Of a stretch of 64,000 nt of DNA, positions 62,096 through 64,000 are shown piece after piece. The stretch comes from Meloidogyne chitwoodi. Taxonomy: Eukaryota > Nematoda > Chromadorea > Rhabditida > Meloidogynidae. Both the position numbers and the translations under genes were made by a program. The stretch's first letter is position 1, and each line of letters begins with the position of its first letter. The stretch is taken from positions 1,612,001 through 1,676,000 of the forward strand of contig JACZZP010000002.1 of NCBI GenBank assembly GCA_015183035.1, given 5' to 3'. The notes below the pieces were generated by a model. That model was not told the DNA's origin, made no database searches, and saw only the letters and a program-made list of their open reading frames with translations.

Positions 62096-64000
62096 ATGGT
62101 AATTATTATACCAAAATCTGAAAATGAATTCACTGATCTTTCTTATTGGAAAAAATTTTTTAAACATAATTCTTCTTTTGAATGGTATTTTTAAAAATAA
62201 TTTTTTTAAAAAATTGTTATTTTAAGGTATGGAGATTATTCAAAACTTGGAACAACTTTTGAGAAATATATTAAATCAAAAGATTTTATTTTGCAGATTG
62301 GTTGTGGTAATTCTTCATTAGCAGATGATGTAAATATTTTTTAATTATTTCTAGTTAAATATTTTTTTAGCTTTATGATAATGGTTTTCGAAATATTCTA
62401 AGTATTGATACTGATTCAAATGTTTGTTATCACTTAATAAAAATTATTTAATTATTTAAATTAAGGTAATAGACAAACAAAATAAAAAAAATGGAGTAAA
62501 AAGGCCGACATTAAAATTCAAAAATTGTTCTGCTACAAATGTATTTATTTTTATCTAAAAAGTCTATTTTTTCTAAAGCAATTTTTATGGTTTTTAAATT
62601 GATAAAAGTATAGATATTTTAAATATTAAATATTCTTAAAAATAGAAAAATATTTTAGAAACAACAAGAAAAATTAGATTTTTAAACAATAATGTTCGAT
62701 AATTACTCTCATTTTTAAATATTTTTTAAATTAATTTAAAATTTATTTTATCTCTCAGATTGATATACAAAGTTCTTCCATTAATGTAGTAATTGATAAA
62801 GGTACTTTAGATGCATTACTTCCCTCAAATTATTTGGAAAATGAATATAATTTGGTTGACTCAATTTTTAAAGAAATTGAAAGATGTTTAGCACCATTTG
62901 GACGTTATATAATTTTAAGTTATTTTTAAATTATTTAATATATTATTCTTTTATTTTTAGGTAACTTTAGCTCAAGACCATATTATTCAAAAATTAATAA
63001 ATTATTTTGATAAAAATCAATTTATGATGCGTTTTCAAAAATGTTTTCAATCTGGAAAAGAATTTGTAATGCCTGTTTTTGTAGTTATAATAATAAAATT
63101 TAAAATGCCTTTACCTCAACGACGAGTTAGTTTTAAAAAATATCTATGTTAGAAATTTTTTAATTTTGGTGGAAATAAGGAAGGACGTTTATAATGTAAT
63201 TTAGATGGAAAATTGAGAGTAATGATATTTATTTGAGTATACATATATGAAGATGAGGGAAATTTTTAAAATTATAAAAAATTATTTTTGGATTTTTTTA
63301 AAATTTTTAGAAATTTGAATATTTAAATGGAACAGATTTGAGTCCAGAATTTATTGAAAACTCTGAAAAACTTAAAGAAAGAATAAAAGCAGAACAACAA
63401 TTAAGTTGGTTTAAATATTACATATCAAAGTAATAAATAATATTTTAATAAAAAATTATTTTTTTTTTAAATTTAGAGGGCCAATTGATGAAGCTTCTGT
63501 TAAAATATGTATTTCTAATGGAAAAGAAAGATATGAACTTTTTATAATTGATGATTGTAATCAAAAGAGATTAAGTAAATATGGTGTTTTTATTGTCCCT
63601 TTAGGAAGGTTATTTATTATTTTAAATAATTCTATAATTAATTAATATTTAGAGAAAATGATTGGATTTATGTAACGACTAAAGGGCGTCAAATTCTTCG
63701 AATGAATTGTCAATTACATAGGTAAATATTTATAATATGATGACATTAATTAAGTAGATAAAATTTAATGGTTTTTTTTTATATTTTTGGGGATTCTAAT
63801 CCCTTTGGATGTACAAAATATTTAATTTTTAAAAATAAATTAAACTAAACATTTTCTTAGATTAATTATGGTTCGATTATTCCGTGGACAAGATTATTCT
63901 TCACTCGATTCTGTACAAAAAGAATTAAATAATGTTGTTCTTGATTTTATGCCAAAAGATTGTATTAACCAAAAGGTTAATTTAAATAAAATTTTAATTT
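62096..64000 (+). CDS. METTL13: METTL13-type eEF1A N-terminal/lysine methyltransferase, partial
   Basis: Runs off the window end. In animals METTL13 has two methyltransferase domains that modify eEF1A. Seen: MVIIIPKSENEFTDLSYWKK; FEWYGDYSKLGTTFEKYIKS; DFILQIGCGNSSLADDLYDN (SAM motif I); FRNILSIDTDSNVI; SSINVVIDKGTLDALLPSNY; GRYIILSLAQDHIIQKLINY; VFVVIIIKFKMPLPQ; then the linker with AEQQLSWFKYYISKGPIDEA, YELFIIDDCNQKRLSKYGVF, VPLGRENDWIYVTTKGRQIL and MVRLFRGQDYSSLDSVQKEL. This order matches human METTL13. The spacing at 62470-62750 is unusually long and mostly non-coding, so an intron of about 200 bp lies there. Confidence 0.9.

Overview
The window looks like nuclear DNA of a nematode, probably a root-knot nematode (Meloidogyne) or a close relative. 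It is extremely A+T-rich, genes are cut by many short introns of about 40-100 bp ending in TTTAG or TTTCAG, and almost every recognisable gene has a clear Caenorhabditis counterpart. The genus is inferred from base composition and gene style, not from a marker gene. Coordinates of multi-exon genes run from start to stop codon; exon edges were read by eye. LAYOUT, 0-26 kb: NOP2 rRNA methyltransferase (-); an allatostatin-C-like neuropeptide precursor (+); VPS55/LEPROT (-); NDUFA8 (-), divergent from CCDC174 (+), which is closely followed by NOC2 (+, possible operon); a class IIb histone deacetylase (+); the MAP3K ZAK (-) carrying a dispersed repeat in an intron; a DIRAS GTPase (-); and an unrecognised conserved-looking gene (-). 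26-34 kb is a repeat-built island: a decayed Q/P-rich gene, a 98-bp tandem repeat, three long foldback palindromes bracketed by short GC-rich inverted termini, two 25-bp minisatellites inside a segmental duplication, and the broken 3' end of a mitochondrial acyl carrier protein gene. 34-41 kb: a low-complexity FAM89-like gene (-), a 2.9-kb A+T desert, and a globin with long extensions (-). 41.7-46.3 kb is the most unusual part. An ordinary eIF5A gene (-) lies head to head with a 13-exon gene (+) that reads in frame as five N-terminal repeats made from eIF5A's first exon, then a complete eIF5A fold with its hypusination loop, then a new C-terminus containing what looks like a CENP-C motif (the centromeric nucleosome-binding motif). 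The eIF5A part is a near-identical inverted copy of the neighbouring eIF5A gene, introns included. All 13 exons join in phase to about 570 residues. 46-64 kb is dense housekeeping sequence: NVL/mac-1 (-), the SSDP co-factor sam-10 (-), DPH5 (-) divergent from PIGM (+), DIMT1 (+), YJU2B (-), a GT43 glucuronyltransferase (-), and a METTL13-type methyltransferase (+) that runs off the end. Many genes serve ribosome and translation biology (NOP2, NOC2, NVL, DIMT1, eIF5A, DPH5, METTL13), but they do not form one pathway cluster; this is an ordinary autosome-like gene mix with one rearranged locus and one repeat island.
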